Notes: generated by a model from the letters alone, not told the origin. Shown: positions 1-6,884, numbered from the stretch's first letter. The stretch is DNA of 12,711 bases from CAYJGN01 sp964369635 (GCA_964369635.1 CAYJGN010000053.1:1-12711); one strand, 5' to 3'. Numbers and translations: made by a program.

Positions 1-72
1 GTTACCTTTGACTGTCAAGCTATCGGTTAAATTGGCAGATAACATTCCGCTCGGTATCTTTTTTTGTGTTTA

Positions 73-118
73 TCATGCCTTTTATGGTTTTTTGTGCGTC
101 AAAACAAAACCGCACGCT
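73..118. repeat. Short dispersed-repeat copy A
   Basis: This stretch shares the ordered blocks TCATGCCTTT(T)ATGG, a T-run with TGCRY, and CAAAACCGYAC with the stretch at 2393-2478. The second copy contains an additional hairpin of about 40 bases between the first and second blocks. The match was found by eye. The nature of the repeat is unknown, and part of it overlaps the terminator stem. Confidence 0.4.
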
Positions 119-142
119 ATCTGTTTTGATAGGTGCGGTTTT
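106..142 (-). terminator. Rho-independent terminator of the secreted-protein gene
   Basis: A ten-base arm AAAACCGCAC (106-115) pairs with GTGCGGTTTT (133-142). A further CTATC/GATAG pair (117-121 with 128-132) sits inside it, with one bulged G and a TGTTTT loop. On the minus strand the stem is followed by a T-rich run, and it begins 15 bases past the stop codon of the secreted-protein gene. The arms are A/T-ended on both sides, so it could also work on the plus strand. Confidence 0.85.
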
Positions 143-157
143 ATTATTAATTAGTAT

Positions 158-2020
158 CTAGTTGTAAACACCTGTATCTGGTGAAATTACAGGGTTTGTT
201 GGTACTGGGGTGACAGGTGCTGCTACAACATTAATAGTTGTTGTTGCTGTGCCATTTGCACTCATTATAGAAAGAGTATGTTCGCCAAGTGATAGCGTAT
301 TTGTGTATGCGCTACTTAGCGTTACTATTATACTACCCTCTCTTTTGGTGTAGTTGCTTGCATCAATCGCGAAGGCGCCTAAATAAACAGTTATAGGCGG
401 TGTCTCACTGCCTATCGTGTAAGCATCATTCGAGGTAAATGTGTGGGCTTGTCCTCTGGTCACCGTTCTGTTATCGCCATCGATGATAGCAATCTCTTCT
501 ATATCCACCTTTGATGTATTGGTGGGTGCGCTAAGGCCGGTTGCAGGGTCTGTGATGACACAATAATAGTATGTTGTGCCCGTGGTTGCTGCATCGGGCA
601 GATATTCGTGACTCGTTGCACCTAGTATCGGTGTGCCGCCTGTGTTATTGTTTAGTGTATTGCTATACCACTGAAAGGTTGCGCCCGCCGTGCTTGAAGC
701 CACCTCTATCGGAGTTTGCCTTGTAGCATCTTTCACATATGTTATCTCGGCCGCAGGGTTTAGTGTGATTTCTGGTTTTGTGCCGAGTTTAATCTCGTTT
801 GTAGCGGCATCAAAATATGCGCTTAAATTGTTTAGGTTGTTTGAAACCTCGATATACTGCACATCGGTGGCCACAGCATCGGTAGCTACCGTCTCCCCGG
901 CTGTAAGCACTGAATTGTAAGATCTTCCTCTAACATAAATTTTGGCATCTGCGGTTAAAGCAGGCTCTATTTTAAATGTTTCTATTCCATCCTCGCCTGG
1001 GCCGTAAATAATTATTCCGGAATTGTCTTTTGCTGCATTACCTATTTTTACACTACCACCCACAGTGACTGATTTTGTGATGCTGCTGTTCACTTCGGTA
1101 TTGACACTATTCAGTACAGTGCCGCCTGTAACTGTTATAGCCACACTGTTTGTAACATTGCCGTAAAATCCTTCGGCGACTATGTGCCTTACAGTGCCGC
1201 CAGTTATGCTTATGGTAGCATCAACTACAGATGCAGAAGAAGTATAGCCTGCGGCGTATACATAGTCCTTTGACTCATCATAACCAACAACTCCGCCCGA
1301 AATAGTTACGTTTGCAGTGGTGACGGCACCGCTATATCCACCACCAAAAACGTCTTCGTATACCATGCCGCCGGATATATCTACGTTTGCAGTGGTGACG
1401 GCACCGTTGCTTCCACCACCGTATACGTTTCTGCTTACCGTACCGCCGGATATTTTCACCATGGTGGCGTTTGAAGTGCCTGAGGAAAGTTCGCTGCCGC
1501 CGTAAACATCGTATGTGATGTTGGCAGTGCCGGATATTTCAACGTTTGCAGTGCCTGTTACATTACCCTCATATCCACCACCGTAAACAGTGCCTACCGT
1601 GCCGCCGCTTATCAAAACATTTGTGTTTACTACAGTTGCGGCAGGAATACTTCCACCACCGCGTATAGTTTTGACATTACCGCCCGTCATGGTGATTTTT
1701 GTGCCGCCATCAAGTGCAGTGTTTTGATATCCGCCGTTAATTGTCCAAGCGCTTAAGTCAGCTCCGTCTGCGGGTGCATCTGTTATACCGGCATCTGCAA
1801 GGGATAGCTCGCCTGCGTCTAAAACACCATCGCTGTTAGCGTCTATATAAACTGTGGTGCCGCTATCTTCTTCTGCAATGATAACCGCCGTGCCGTTTGC
1901 ATAAATTAAAGAGCCGCTAATGGTGGGCAAAGCCGCATCTGCCGCAAAAACAGTGTGCGGTAAAACACCGATAAGCATAGCAAATGCTAATAAACCCCCG
2001 ATAAATCTCCTTTTTTTCAT
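158..2020 (-). CDS. Secreted repeat protein with Ig-like C-terminal module
   Basis: I do not recognise a specific function; it is probably an exported surface or matrix protein. Residues 1-26 form a classical signal peptide (KKRR, a hydrophobic core, cleavage likely after VFA-26). Residues 58-71 make an EF-hand-like loop, DxNxDGxxDxGE. Residues about 110-325 hold seven or eight degenerate units of 25-28 residues built on I(S/T)GGTV...VYGGG...N/TANV, which suggests a beta-solenoid. Residues about 417-507 look like a bacterial Ig-like module (FQWYSN...TTYYYCVIT). Residues about 510-600 resemble a second beta-sandwich module common in clostridial surface proteins. The end is a proline-rich tail, SPDTGVYN. 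That tail recalls an LPxTG-type sorting signal, but no hydrophobic segment or basic tail follows. GGAGG lies six bases before the ATG. The gene is monocistronic, between its own promoter and terminator. Confidence 0.85.
   Translation of the reverse strand: MKKRRFIGGLLAFAMLIGVLPHTVFAADAALPTISGSLIYANGTAVIIAEEDSGTTVYIDANSDGVLDAGELSLADAGITDAPADGADLSAWTINGGYQNTALDGGTKITMTGGNVKTIRGGGSIPAATVVNTNVLISGGTVGTVYGGGYEGNVTGTANVEISGTANITYDVYGGSELSSGTSNATMVKISGGTVSRNVYGGGSNGAVTTANVDISGGMVYEDVFGGGYSGAVTTANVTISGGVVGYDESKDYVYAAGYTSSASVVDATISITGGTVRHIVAEGFYGNVTNSVAITVTGGTVLNSVNTEVNSSITKSVTVGGSVKIGNAAKDNSGIIIYGPGEDGIETFKIEPALTADAKIYVRGRSYNSVLTAGETVATDAVATDVQYIEVSNNLNNLSAYFDAATNEIKLGTKPEITLNPAAEITYVKDATRQTPIEVASSTAGATFQWYSNTLNNNTGGTPILGATSHEYLPDAATTGTTYYYCVITDPATGLSAPTNTSKVDIEEIAIIDGDNRTVTRGQAHTFTSNDAYTIGSETPPITVYLGAFAIDASNYTKREGSIIVTLSSAYTNTLSLGEHTLSIMSANGTATTTINVVAAPVTPVPTNPVISPDTGVYN
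1308..1406 (-). repeat. Exact 24-base direct repeat inside the secreted-protein gene
   Basis: The same 24 bases occur at 1308-1331 and 1383-1406, exactly 75 bases (25 codons) apart. They encode the GAVTTANV part of two adjacent structural units. Near-identity at the DNA level points to a recent unit duplication or gene conversion, while the other units have drifted further. Confidence 0.8.
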
Positions 2021-2162
2021 CTCTTTCCTCCGATACTTAAAATAATTATAAATAACCCTTATATTAGCAAATAGCGAAAAAACAAAAAACTACCAATGCT
2101 CGTCAACCAGTTTCAGAAATCTCATTTTTATATTCTTCGTATCACATAAATATACAAAATAA

Positions 2163-2192
2163 ATTATAGCATTTATATTTATGAAATGTCAA
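2163..2192 (-). promoter_or_regulatory. Promoter of the secreted-protein gene
   Basis: Read on the minus strand this is TTGACA (2187-2192), an 18-base spacer, and TATAAT (2163-2168): both hexamers match the sigma-A consensus exactly. The start codon is at 2020, so the predicted leader is about 135 nt, long for a simple gene. I found no recognisable riboswitch in the leader. Confidence 0.8.
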
Positions 2193-2392
2193 TTGGATAT
2201 CTTGGCTATCACGTTGCACAGAATTTAATAATGGGTAGTGTTTCACTTTAAAAAAACTTAGGTTTAAGGCGTGTTTTTTTGCCTATTGACTTGTATTTTT
2301 TTTAATTTTCGCTAAAAGTTTAGTATCATTTCTGGCTTTCTTTATTTCCAACATTGCTTATCGCTGTAAAACCGTATAATATCAGCGTTTTT

Positions 2393-2478
2393 TCATGCCT
2401 TTATGGCTATTTATTCCAAAAAACTTACTGCTTTTGCAGCAAGTTTTTTTATGCACTAAACAGCAAAACCGTACACTG
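2393..2478. repeat. Short dispersed-repeat copy B
   Basis: This is the longer relative of copy A at 73-118. It shares TCATGCCTTTATGG, the T-run with TGCAC, and CAAAACCGTAC, and contains an extra hairpin. In both copies the minus strand can be read as SVRFC in one frame. AAAACCGTA occurs once more at 2368-2376. A computed alignment would be needed to fix the limits. Confidence 0.4.
2418..2450 (+). terminator. Orphan terminator-like hairpin
   Basis: AAAAAACTT (2418-2426) pairs with AAGTTTTTT (2441-2449), and CTGC (2428-2431) pairs with GCAG (2436-2439) around a TTTT loop, with one A/C mismatch. A T-tract closes the plus-strand side. No plus-strand gene precedes it, so it may end a small RNA or simply be part of the repeat that contains it. 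Confidence 0.5.
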
Positions 2479-2684
2479 CCGCCCTGTAATGTTGGTGATG
2501 CCGCAAGTAAAGCTGTGATTTTTTTCATTTTCAATGATATTTCCTTTTCGCTCCTTCATACATCTAATCGTTTTTTACACAATATTTTACTGAGCTTGTT
2601 AAGCGTAATGCAAATTACTATTTAATAAGATTTGCTAAAAATAATTGATAAAAACAATAATTAAAAGAATAATGGTTAGTTACA

Positions 2685-2703
2685 TTTGTCTAACTTAGAC
2701 AAA
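2685..2703. promoter_or_regulatory. Perfect 19-bp palindrome, likely operator of the SIS operon
   Basis: TTTGTCTAA and TTAGACAAA are perfect inverted nine-base arms around a single C. The centre lies about 85 bases before the predicted transcription start of the SIS operon. The size and symmetry suit a dimeric regulator. The TGTCTA..TAGACA arms resemble sites of GntR/HutC-type and some DtxR-type regulators, but the spacing fits no consensus I can name. No T-tract follows, so it is not a terminator. Confidence 0.65.
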
Positions 2704-2741
2704 GAAATAGTTAAAATTTCGTCATTGAAAGATAATATTTC

Positions 2742-2772
2742 TTGTTCAAATATGTAATATTTAATGTATAAT
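2742..2772 (+). promoter_or_regulatory. Likely promoter of the SIS/PfkB operon
   Basis: A perfect TATAAT at 2767-2772 precedes the first gene. The best -35 match is TTGTTC (2742-2747) with a long 19-base spacer, so the promoter is probably weak or activator-dependent. Transcription from about 2779 would give a leader of roughly 18 nt that starts just before the ribosome binding site. Confidence 0.5.
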
Positions 2773-2796
2773 AAGGAATTGAAGGGGTGATTAAAG

Positions 2797-3978
2797 TTGA
2801 ATAAAAACGATTTTAACAATGCTATGAGACTTGAGAGCTATGACCTACAAAAGTTTGCAGGCGAGGTTTTTGCGCTCAATGCAAAAAGAATTGCAGATGA
2901 ATTACCTGATGAAATTCTGCTAAAAGCGAAAAAAATTATCGCGGCGGGTTGTGGTGATTCATATTGCGCAGCATACTCAGCAAAGCAAATTTTCGAGAAA
3001 CTTGTAGGTATACCTATGTTTGGCGTACCTGCTATCGAAGTATCAAGACATTTTGCCACTGAGGATTTAGATGATTGCATATTTTTTGGTATTTCAAGCA
3101 GAGGCAAGACATCAAGAGTGCTTGAGGCGGCAGAGAGGATTAACAGGCTTGCTAACAACTCAACAACTGTTGCGATTGTAAACTTCAAAGTTAAGGATTC
3201 TCTTCTTGAGAAAAAATGCGACTACTCACTCCATATCGAGATGCCTGTATTTGAGTGCGGACAGTATACCGAACATGCGCCTTGTCAACGCTCTTATTTT
3301 AGCACGATGTTCACCTTGATGATGCTTGCTATTCGTATGGGTAGATTGCACGGGAACTACGATGAGGCGACAGCTGAAGGGTATCGCCAGACATTGATTT
3401 CATATGCTCAAAAATTTGATAATAAACTGATGGACGATATAGATGATAGAATGTGGGAGCTTAGTCTAAAATGGGAGCCGTTCACAAGGTATGAAGTTGT
3501 ATCATCGGGTTATGAGTTTGCAAACGGATGGTTTGGTGCGGCGAAGGTCGTTGAGGCTTTTGGCGATGTTGCAACATATGAAAATACCGATAACTGGTCG
3601 GAAATTTGCAAATATGCAAAAAATCCTGAGAGCATTGGAACTGTTGTTATAGTTGATAAAGATAATAAAGGTTATGAAAAGACGGTTAAAGTTGTCGATG
3701 AGATGATAGAAGTTGGCAGACCAGTTATAGTTATAACCGATGGTGAAGCCACCGACTTTAATAAAGACGCTGAGGTTTTTGTTATACCAAGTTGTGAGCT
3801 CCCATTTGGAAAGGTGCTTATGCAGTACTCACCGCTCGGTAATATCTTCGGATATATAAGCAGGATGCGTGGCGCTACCTTTTATAGATATGGTGGCGAC
3901 AACGACTACTATATAATTAATCTACAAGCTGAGATAGGCGATGCAATTACCGACCAGCCGCTCACAATAGTGATATAA
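2797..3978 (+). CDS. SIS-domain protein, double-SIS sugar-phosphate deglycase/isomerase type
   Basis: A protein of 393 residues built like the isomerase half of GlmS and like fructosamine-6-phosphate deglycases (FrlB/FraB). SIS domain 1 spans about 45-200, with the substrate loop GCGDSY (51-56) and the phosphate-binding SSRGKT (100-105), a variant of the usual SxSGxT. SIS domain 2 spans about 233-355, with VVSSGYEFANG (234-244) and YENTDNW (261-267). The latter sits where FrlB/FraB-type enzymes carry ExxExRHGP: the first Glu is kept and the His-Gly is not. The predicted reaction is isomerisation or C-N cleavage of an amino-sugar phosphate in the cytoplasm. Translation starts at TTG, six bases after AAGGGGTGA. 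First gene of a four-gene operon; the next gene starts 13 bases after the stop and is a divergent paralogue. The substrate is not shown by the sequence. Confidence 0.85.
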   Translation: MNKNDFNNAMRLESYDLQKFAGEVFALNAKRIADELPDEILLKAKKIIAAGCGDSYCAAYSAKQIFEKLVGIPMFGVPAIEVSRHFATEDLDDCIFFGISSRGKTSRVLEAAERINRLANNSTTVAIVNFKVKDSLLEKKCDYSLHIEMPVFECGQYTEHAPCQRSYFSTMFTLMMLAIRMGRLHGNYDEATAEGYRQTLISYAQKFDNKLMDDIDDRMWELSLKWEPFTRYEVVSSGYEFANGWFGAAKVVEAFGDVATYENTDNWSEICKYAKNPESIGTVVIVDKDNKGYEKTVKVVDEMIEVGRPVIVITDGEATDFNKDAEVFVIPSCELPFGKVLMQYSPLGNIFGYISRMRGATFYRYGGDNDYYIINLQAEIGDAITDQPLTIVI

Positions 3979-3991
3979 GGAGGGGTTATAG

Positions 3992-4864
3992 ATGATTGTT
4001 AATTTTGTGAAAGAAAAAATAGAAAAAATAGAGGAAATAATACCAAGTATTTATCAAAAGATGGAGTCACCTTGTGGCTTTGACAGAATAATTCTTGTTG
4101 GAAAAGGGATAGATTATGCTGTTGCTCATTCAGCGAGAGAAGCTTTTGTGAAATATAGCGGTATTTCACCTATGAGAATTGAGGTAAGCACCGAGATAGG
4201 TCTTATTAATTTCATGGGAATCCAACCTATAGATGAAAAGACTCTTATAATAACCCCGCAGATAAAAGATGCTGATTGTTTTGGTTCGATAAAGACTATT
4301 GAAACGCTAAAAGATATAAAAACAGATGGAGATTACGATAGATATTTCACAGGACTGCTCTCGATGATACTGCTCGCTAAAAAAATTGGTGGAGACAGCG
4401 ATTTCCAAGAGATTTATGATTATATGAATAAATTCAGTGAACTGCTTGATTCTCTAATAACCGCAACAGATAAAGCAGCAGAGATTTTTGCTGATGGCAA
4501 AACAGGTGAGGTGATTTCTTCAGGACCTGATTATGGCGGCGGATATTTTTCAAGGATACTCTGCTATAAAGCTAAAGGCCTTGTAACAACAATAGAAGAG
4601 GTTGAGGATTGGTTGCATGTAAACTATCTGCAGCTAAACCCAGAAGACCCTATCTGTCTATACTTTGTAACAAAAGACAACCCTGCATTTGACAGAGCAA
4701 TTAGAACGCTAAAATATGTTAAAGGTATAAAAAGGAAATTCCTTGTTATAACCGATGATAGACTTATGATAGCGGACTACGACATAGCACAACTCCCAAC
4801 CGCAAATAGATGGCTTGTAGGATTATTATCGTTTGTTCCTGTTGCGATGATTTTAGAGAAATAG
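3992..4864 (+). CDS. Divergent SIS-domain protein, partner of the upstream SIS protein
   Basis: This protein of 290 residues is a shorter, divergent relative of the preceding gene. Its N-terminal SIS-like domain has GKGIDY (37-42) where GxGxS is expected, and TPQIKD (88-93) where the phosphate-binding SGxT loop should be, so that half probably does not bind sugar phosphate. The second half is better kept. VISSGPDYGGG (174-184) matches the neighbour's VVSSGYEFANG, and IEEVEDWLH (201-209) lines up with its YENTDNW and retains Glu, Trp and a His. Because SIS active sites form between subunits or domains, a hetero-oligomer of the two proteins is likely (inference). ATG start, with AAGGAGGGG overlapping the previous stop codon, which suggests coupled translation. 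The next gene begins 12 bases after the stop. Confidence 0.8.
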   Translation: MIVNFVKEKIEKIEEIIPSIYQKMESPCGFDRIILVGKGIDYAVAHSAREAFVKYSGISPMRIEVSTEIGLINFMGIQPIDEKTLIITPQIKDADCFGSIKTIETLKDIKTDGDYDRYFTGLLSMILLAKKIGGDSDFQEIYDYMNKFSELLDSLITATDKAAEIFADGKTGEVISSGPDYGGGYFSRILCYKAKGLVTTIEEVEDWLHVNYLQLNPEDPICLYFVTKDNPAFDRAIRTLKYVKGIKRKFLVITDDRLMIADYDIAQLPTANRWLVGLLSFVPVAMILEK

Positions 4865-4876
4865 GGGTGTTTTCAA

Positions 4877-5815
4877 GTGAAATATATAGTGCTTGGACTA
4901 AATCAGCTCGATGGAATTTTATACAGCGGCAAAAGCGAAATGGAGATGAATATCGGCGGTATACCAATGTATGGATGGAGCGGAATGAGACCATGGACAG
5001 ATAGCATCTGCTTTCATGCAAGGGTTGGAGAAGATTTCTACGAGAAATATAACCCCTGGTTTGATGATAATAATATCGACAGAAGTGGTATAAAAATCGT
5101 ATCTGAAGAAACGCCCTACTGCGTTATCAAGTACGATGAGAGCATGAATTTTAGCGATGGATATTTTTTCACCCGCAGCTGGAAAGACGCAGAGTTTTGG
5201 CGTCCACATGGTGAAGATGTTGCGCAACTTGCACGGGAGGATACGAAGGGAATATATATCTGCTCCCCCGCCCCACCGTTTGCACCAAATGGAATTTGGG
5301 AAGAACTGTTTTCGCTAAGAGAGAAAAAAGGTATTAAAATTATGTGGGAGCCAAACAGCTCTCATACGAAATTTGAGGACCACGATGCAACAATTGAGCT
5401 TTGCAAAAAAATAGATATGGCATCATTCAATTTAGCTGAGGGTAAAGAGATTTTTGGTGTTGATACCGAAGAAGAGCTTCTAAAGACGCTAAAAGGGCTC
5501 GATATGGATATAACGCTTCTTCGAATGGGTTCAAGAGGAATGCATGTTATTTCTAAGGGTGAGTCGTGGCTCGTACCTGCAACAATAACTCCTGATATTG
5601 ATATCGTTGATGTTACCGGTTGTGGCAACACTTCAACTGCAGGTGTACTTGTTGCAAGATGCGAGGGTGATGACCCTGTTATGTCTGCTATTAAAGGGAG
5701 TATCTCTGCTATGTACAACCTTATGCAAAAAGGACCATATCCAAAGTTTACAGAAAAAGAGGAGAGCGAAGCTTTAGCCTTTGCAAATAAACTATATAGC
5801 GAAAGATCCGAATAA
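4877..5815 (+). CDS. PfkB-family carbohydrate kinase with GCGN catalytic motif
   Basis: A 312-residue ribokinase/PfkB-fold protein, the usual length for the family, expected to phosphorylate a sugar or sugar conjugate with ATP in the cytoplasm. Visible family signs are the N-terminal GG motif (MNIGGIPMYG, 24-33), NLAEGKEIFG (185-194), LLRMGSRGMHV (214-224) and the C-terminal anion-hole motif DVTGCGNTSTAG (245-256). In most PfkB kinases this last motif reads D(T/V)TGAGDxFxxG, and its second Asp is the catalytic base; here that position is Asn251. The enzyme may therefore use another base, be slow, or have a changed role. Next to SIS proteins it resembles the FrlD/FraD kinases, which phosphorylate fructosamines before deglycation. 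GTG start six bases after AGGGGTGT, which overlaps the upstream TAG. Confidence 0.85.
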   Translation: MKYIVLGLNQLDGILYSGKSEMEMNIGGIPMYGWSGMRPWTDSICFHARVGEDFYEKYNPWFDDNNIDRSGIKIVSEETPYCVIKYDESMNFSDGYFFTRSWKDAEFWRPHGEDVAQLAREDTKGIYICSPAPPFAPNGIWEELFSLREKKGIKIMWEPNSSHTKFEDHDATIELCKKIDMASFNLAEGKEIFGVDTEEELLKTLKGLDMDITLLRMGSRGMHVISKGESWLVPATITPDIDIVDVTGCGNTSTAGVLVARCEGDDPVMSAIKGSISAMYNLMQKGPYPKFTEKEESEALAFANKLYSERSE

Positions 5816-5921
5816 CTCTCTTTTAGGATATCAACTCAACAGATGAAAAATAATTAGCTTTATTGATACTGTAGACACTGTTTTATTATGGTTTGTGTTT
5901 ACAGAGGAAGGGATGGTTTAT

Positions 5922-6548
5922 ATGAAAATAGAAAGACTTGAACCGAGTAAAACTTGCCTTATGGTTGTTGATATGCAACACGATTTTGCATCAGAAGGTT
6001 TCCCACTCTATTGCGAGATGGGGAGAAAAATGGTACCAAAACTTGTTGAGTTCACCGCAAAATGTCGAGAACTTGGTATACAGGTGATATATACTCGCAC
6101 CCTATTTCGCCCAGATGGCAAAGATATGGGAAATGTTATGGATGCTTGCGCACAGATAACCGAACAGAGCGCATTAATCGAGGGCAATCGCGGTAGTGAG
6201 TTTATAGATGAGCTTGAGATTTTGCCTGAAGATATCGTTATCAAAAAGCGCAGGTACAGCGCATTTTACGGAACACACCTCGAAACATTAATTAGCAGTA
6301 TGGGTATTGAAAATATGCTTATAACAGGTCTTTGCACTGAAGCTTGTTGCTTTTCAACTGCAAGAGATGCGCAGATGAGAAATATGAAGGTTGGTTTTAT
6401 CGCAGATCTAACCGGCAATATGGACTTCGAAGATCTCGGTTGGGGCAGCATGACTGCCGAAGAAATGCACCGTGCAATGCTTATTAATATTGCGCTTACA
6501 ACTGCAGATGTTATGAATAGCGAAGATGCGCTAAAACTTATAAAGTAG
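5922..6548 (+). CDS. Isochorismatase-family cysteine hydrolase
   Basis: A 208-residue alpha/beta hydrolase of the isochorismatase/nicotinamidase superfamily. The Asp-Lys-Cys triad can be read directly: Asp17 in MVVDMQHDF, Lys109 in IKKRRYSAF, and Cys142 in GLCTEACCFSTARDA. The Cys nucleophile favours amide or carbamoyl hydrolysis (nicotinamidase, N-carbamoylsarcosine amidase or ureidoacrylate amidase type) rather than true isochorismatase activity. I chose ATG 5922 because AGGAAGGG (5905-5912) lies nine bases before it. A GTG at 5895 would add nine residues but has no ribosome binding site. It lies 106 bases after the kinase on the same strand, before the shared terminator, so it is probably the last gene of the operon. 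A role such as deamidating the amine released by the SIS enzymes is inference. Confidence 0.88.
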   Translation: MKIERLEPSKTCLMVVDMQHDFASEGFPLYCEMGRKMVPKLVEFTAKCRELGIQVIYTRTLFRPDGKDMGNVMDACAQITEQSALIEGNRGSEFIDELEILPEDIVIKKRRYSAFYGTHLETLISSMGIENMLITGLCTEACCFSTARDAQMRNMKVGFIADLTGNMDFEDLGWGSMTAEEMHRAMLINIALTTADVMNSEDALKLIK

Positions 6549-6607
6549 ATTTTAGTTTTTATGATTAAAATATTATTTTAAAATATTGTTTTAATGTTTA
6601 TTTATTA

Positions 6608-6654
6608 ATTCTATAACGCCAATCGCACCAATGCGTTGACGTTATAGAATTTTT
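6608..6654 (+). terminator. Terminator of the SIS/PfkB/hydrolase operon
   Basis: ATTCTATAACG (6608-6618) pairs with CGTTATAGAAT (6640-6650). Further CAA/TTG and CGC/GCG pairs lie inside, and the tail is TTTTT. It lies 60 bases past the hydrolase stop codon. Confidence 0.85.
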
Positions 6655-6733
6655 ATTGGCGAGTGCAAATAATATTTCCTCTATGCAAGAACTTTAATGC
6701 GAATTTAATGCAACGTCACCTCACTGATTTGAT

Positions 6734-6775
6734 AAACTTATTTTTGAAGATACTCAAATATAAGTTTGTTTTTTT
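6734..6775 (+). terminator. Second plus-strand terminator
   Basis: AAACTTAT (6734-6741) pairs with ATAAGTTT (6760-6767). After one T/T mismatch, TTTGA pairs with TCAAA around a six-base loop, and then comes G with seven T. It is a second, well-formed plus-strand terminator 80 bases after the first, with no gene between them. It may be a fail-safe, or the end of a small transcript. The rest of the 425-nt gap between 6549 and 6973 shows nothing else I can identify apart from the convergent terminator at its end. Confidence 0.7.
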
Positions 6776-6884
6776 ATTTAACTAAATAGTATTATTGTGC
6801 GCAATTTCTATAAACAACTTCAATAAAGACTTAATCTCTCTCTTGCTGTGATAAACTTTTAAAATAAATTAATTTAGAAATAAT

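Larger units (their letters stand above)
2193..2684. other. Gene-poor intergenic stretch
   Basis: No convincing gene lies between the secreted-protein promoter and the SIS operon. A 76-codon plus-strand frame starting at 2395 has no ribosome binding site, runs through the hairpin at 2418-2449 and has an unlikely composition, so I treat it as chance. The stretch is very AT-rich. It holds repeat copy B, one terminator-like hairpin and a weaker CGCTG/CAGCG hairpin followed by six T (about 2362-2392). On the minus strand around 2450-2540 an open frame reads like a decayed peptide (...SPTLQGGSVRF...), possibly a remnant of a mobile or repeated element. Confidence 0.5.

Noticed and set aside
1..65. 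Plus-strand frame ending at 30 (VTFDCQAIG) followed by GATAAC/GGTATC and seven T, as a gene tail plus terminator
   Set aside because: Only ten codons are visible and the stem has a mismatch and a nine-base loop, so neither the gene nor the terminator can be supported.
690..1505. Plus-strand frames opposite the secreted-protein gene (690-920, 1317-1505)
   Set aside because: They mirror the low-complexity Gly/Thr/Val repeats of the real gene and have no initiation signals.
2360..2392. CGCTG/CAGCG hairpin with six T as another terminator
   Set aside because: The stem has only five pairs and a loop of about 18 bases, and no transcript upstream is evident.
2395..2625. 76-codon plus-strand frame
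   Set aside because: It has no ribosome binding site, crosses a hairpin and a repeat, and shows no recognisable domain.
5860..5895. Internal promoter before the hydrolase (TTGATA ... TATTAT)
   Set aside because: The spacer is only 15 bases and the hexamers are imperfect, so it is too weak to list.
5895..5921. GTG start adding nine residues to the cysteine hydrolase
   Set aside because: No ribosome binding site precedes it, while AGGAAGGG is correctly placed for ATG 5922.
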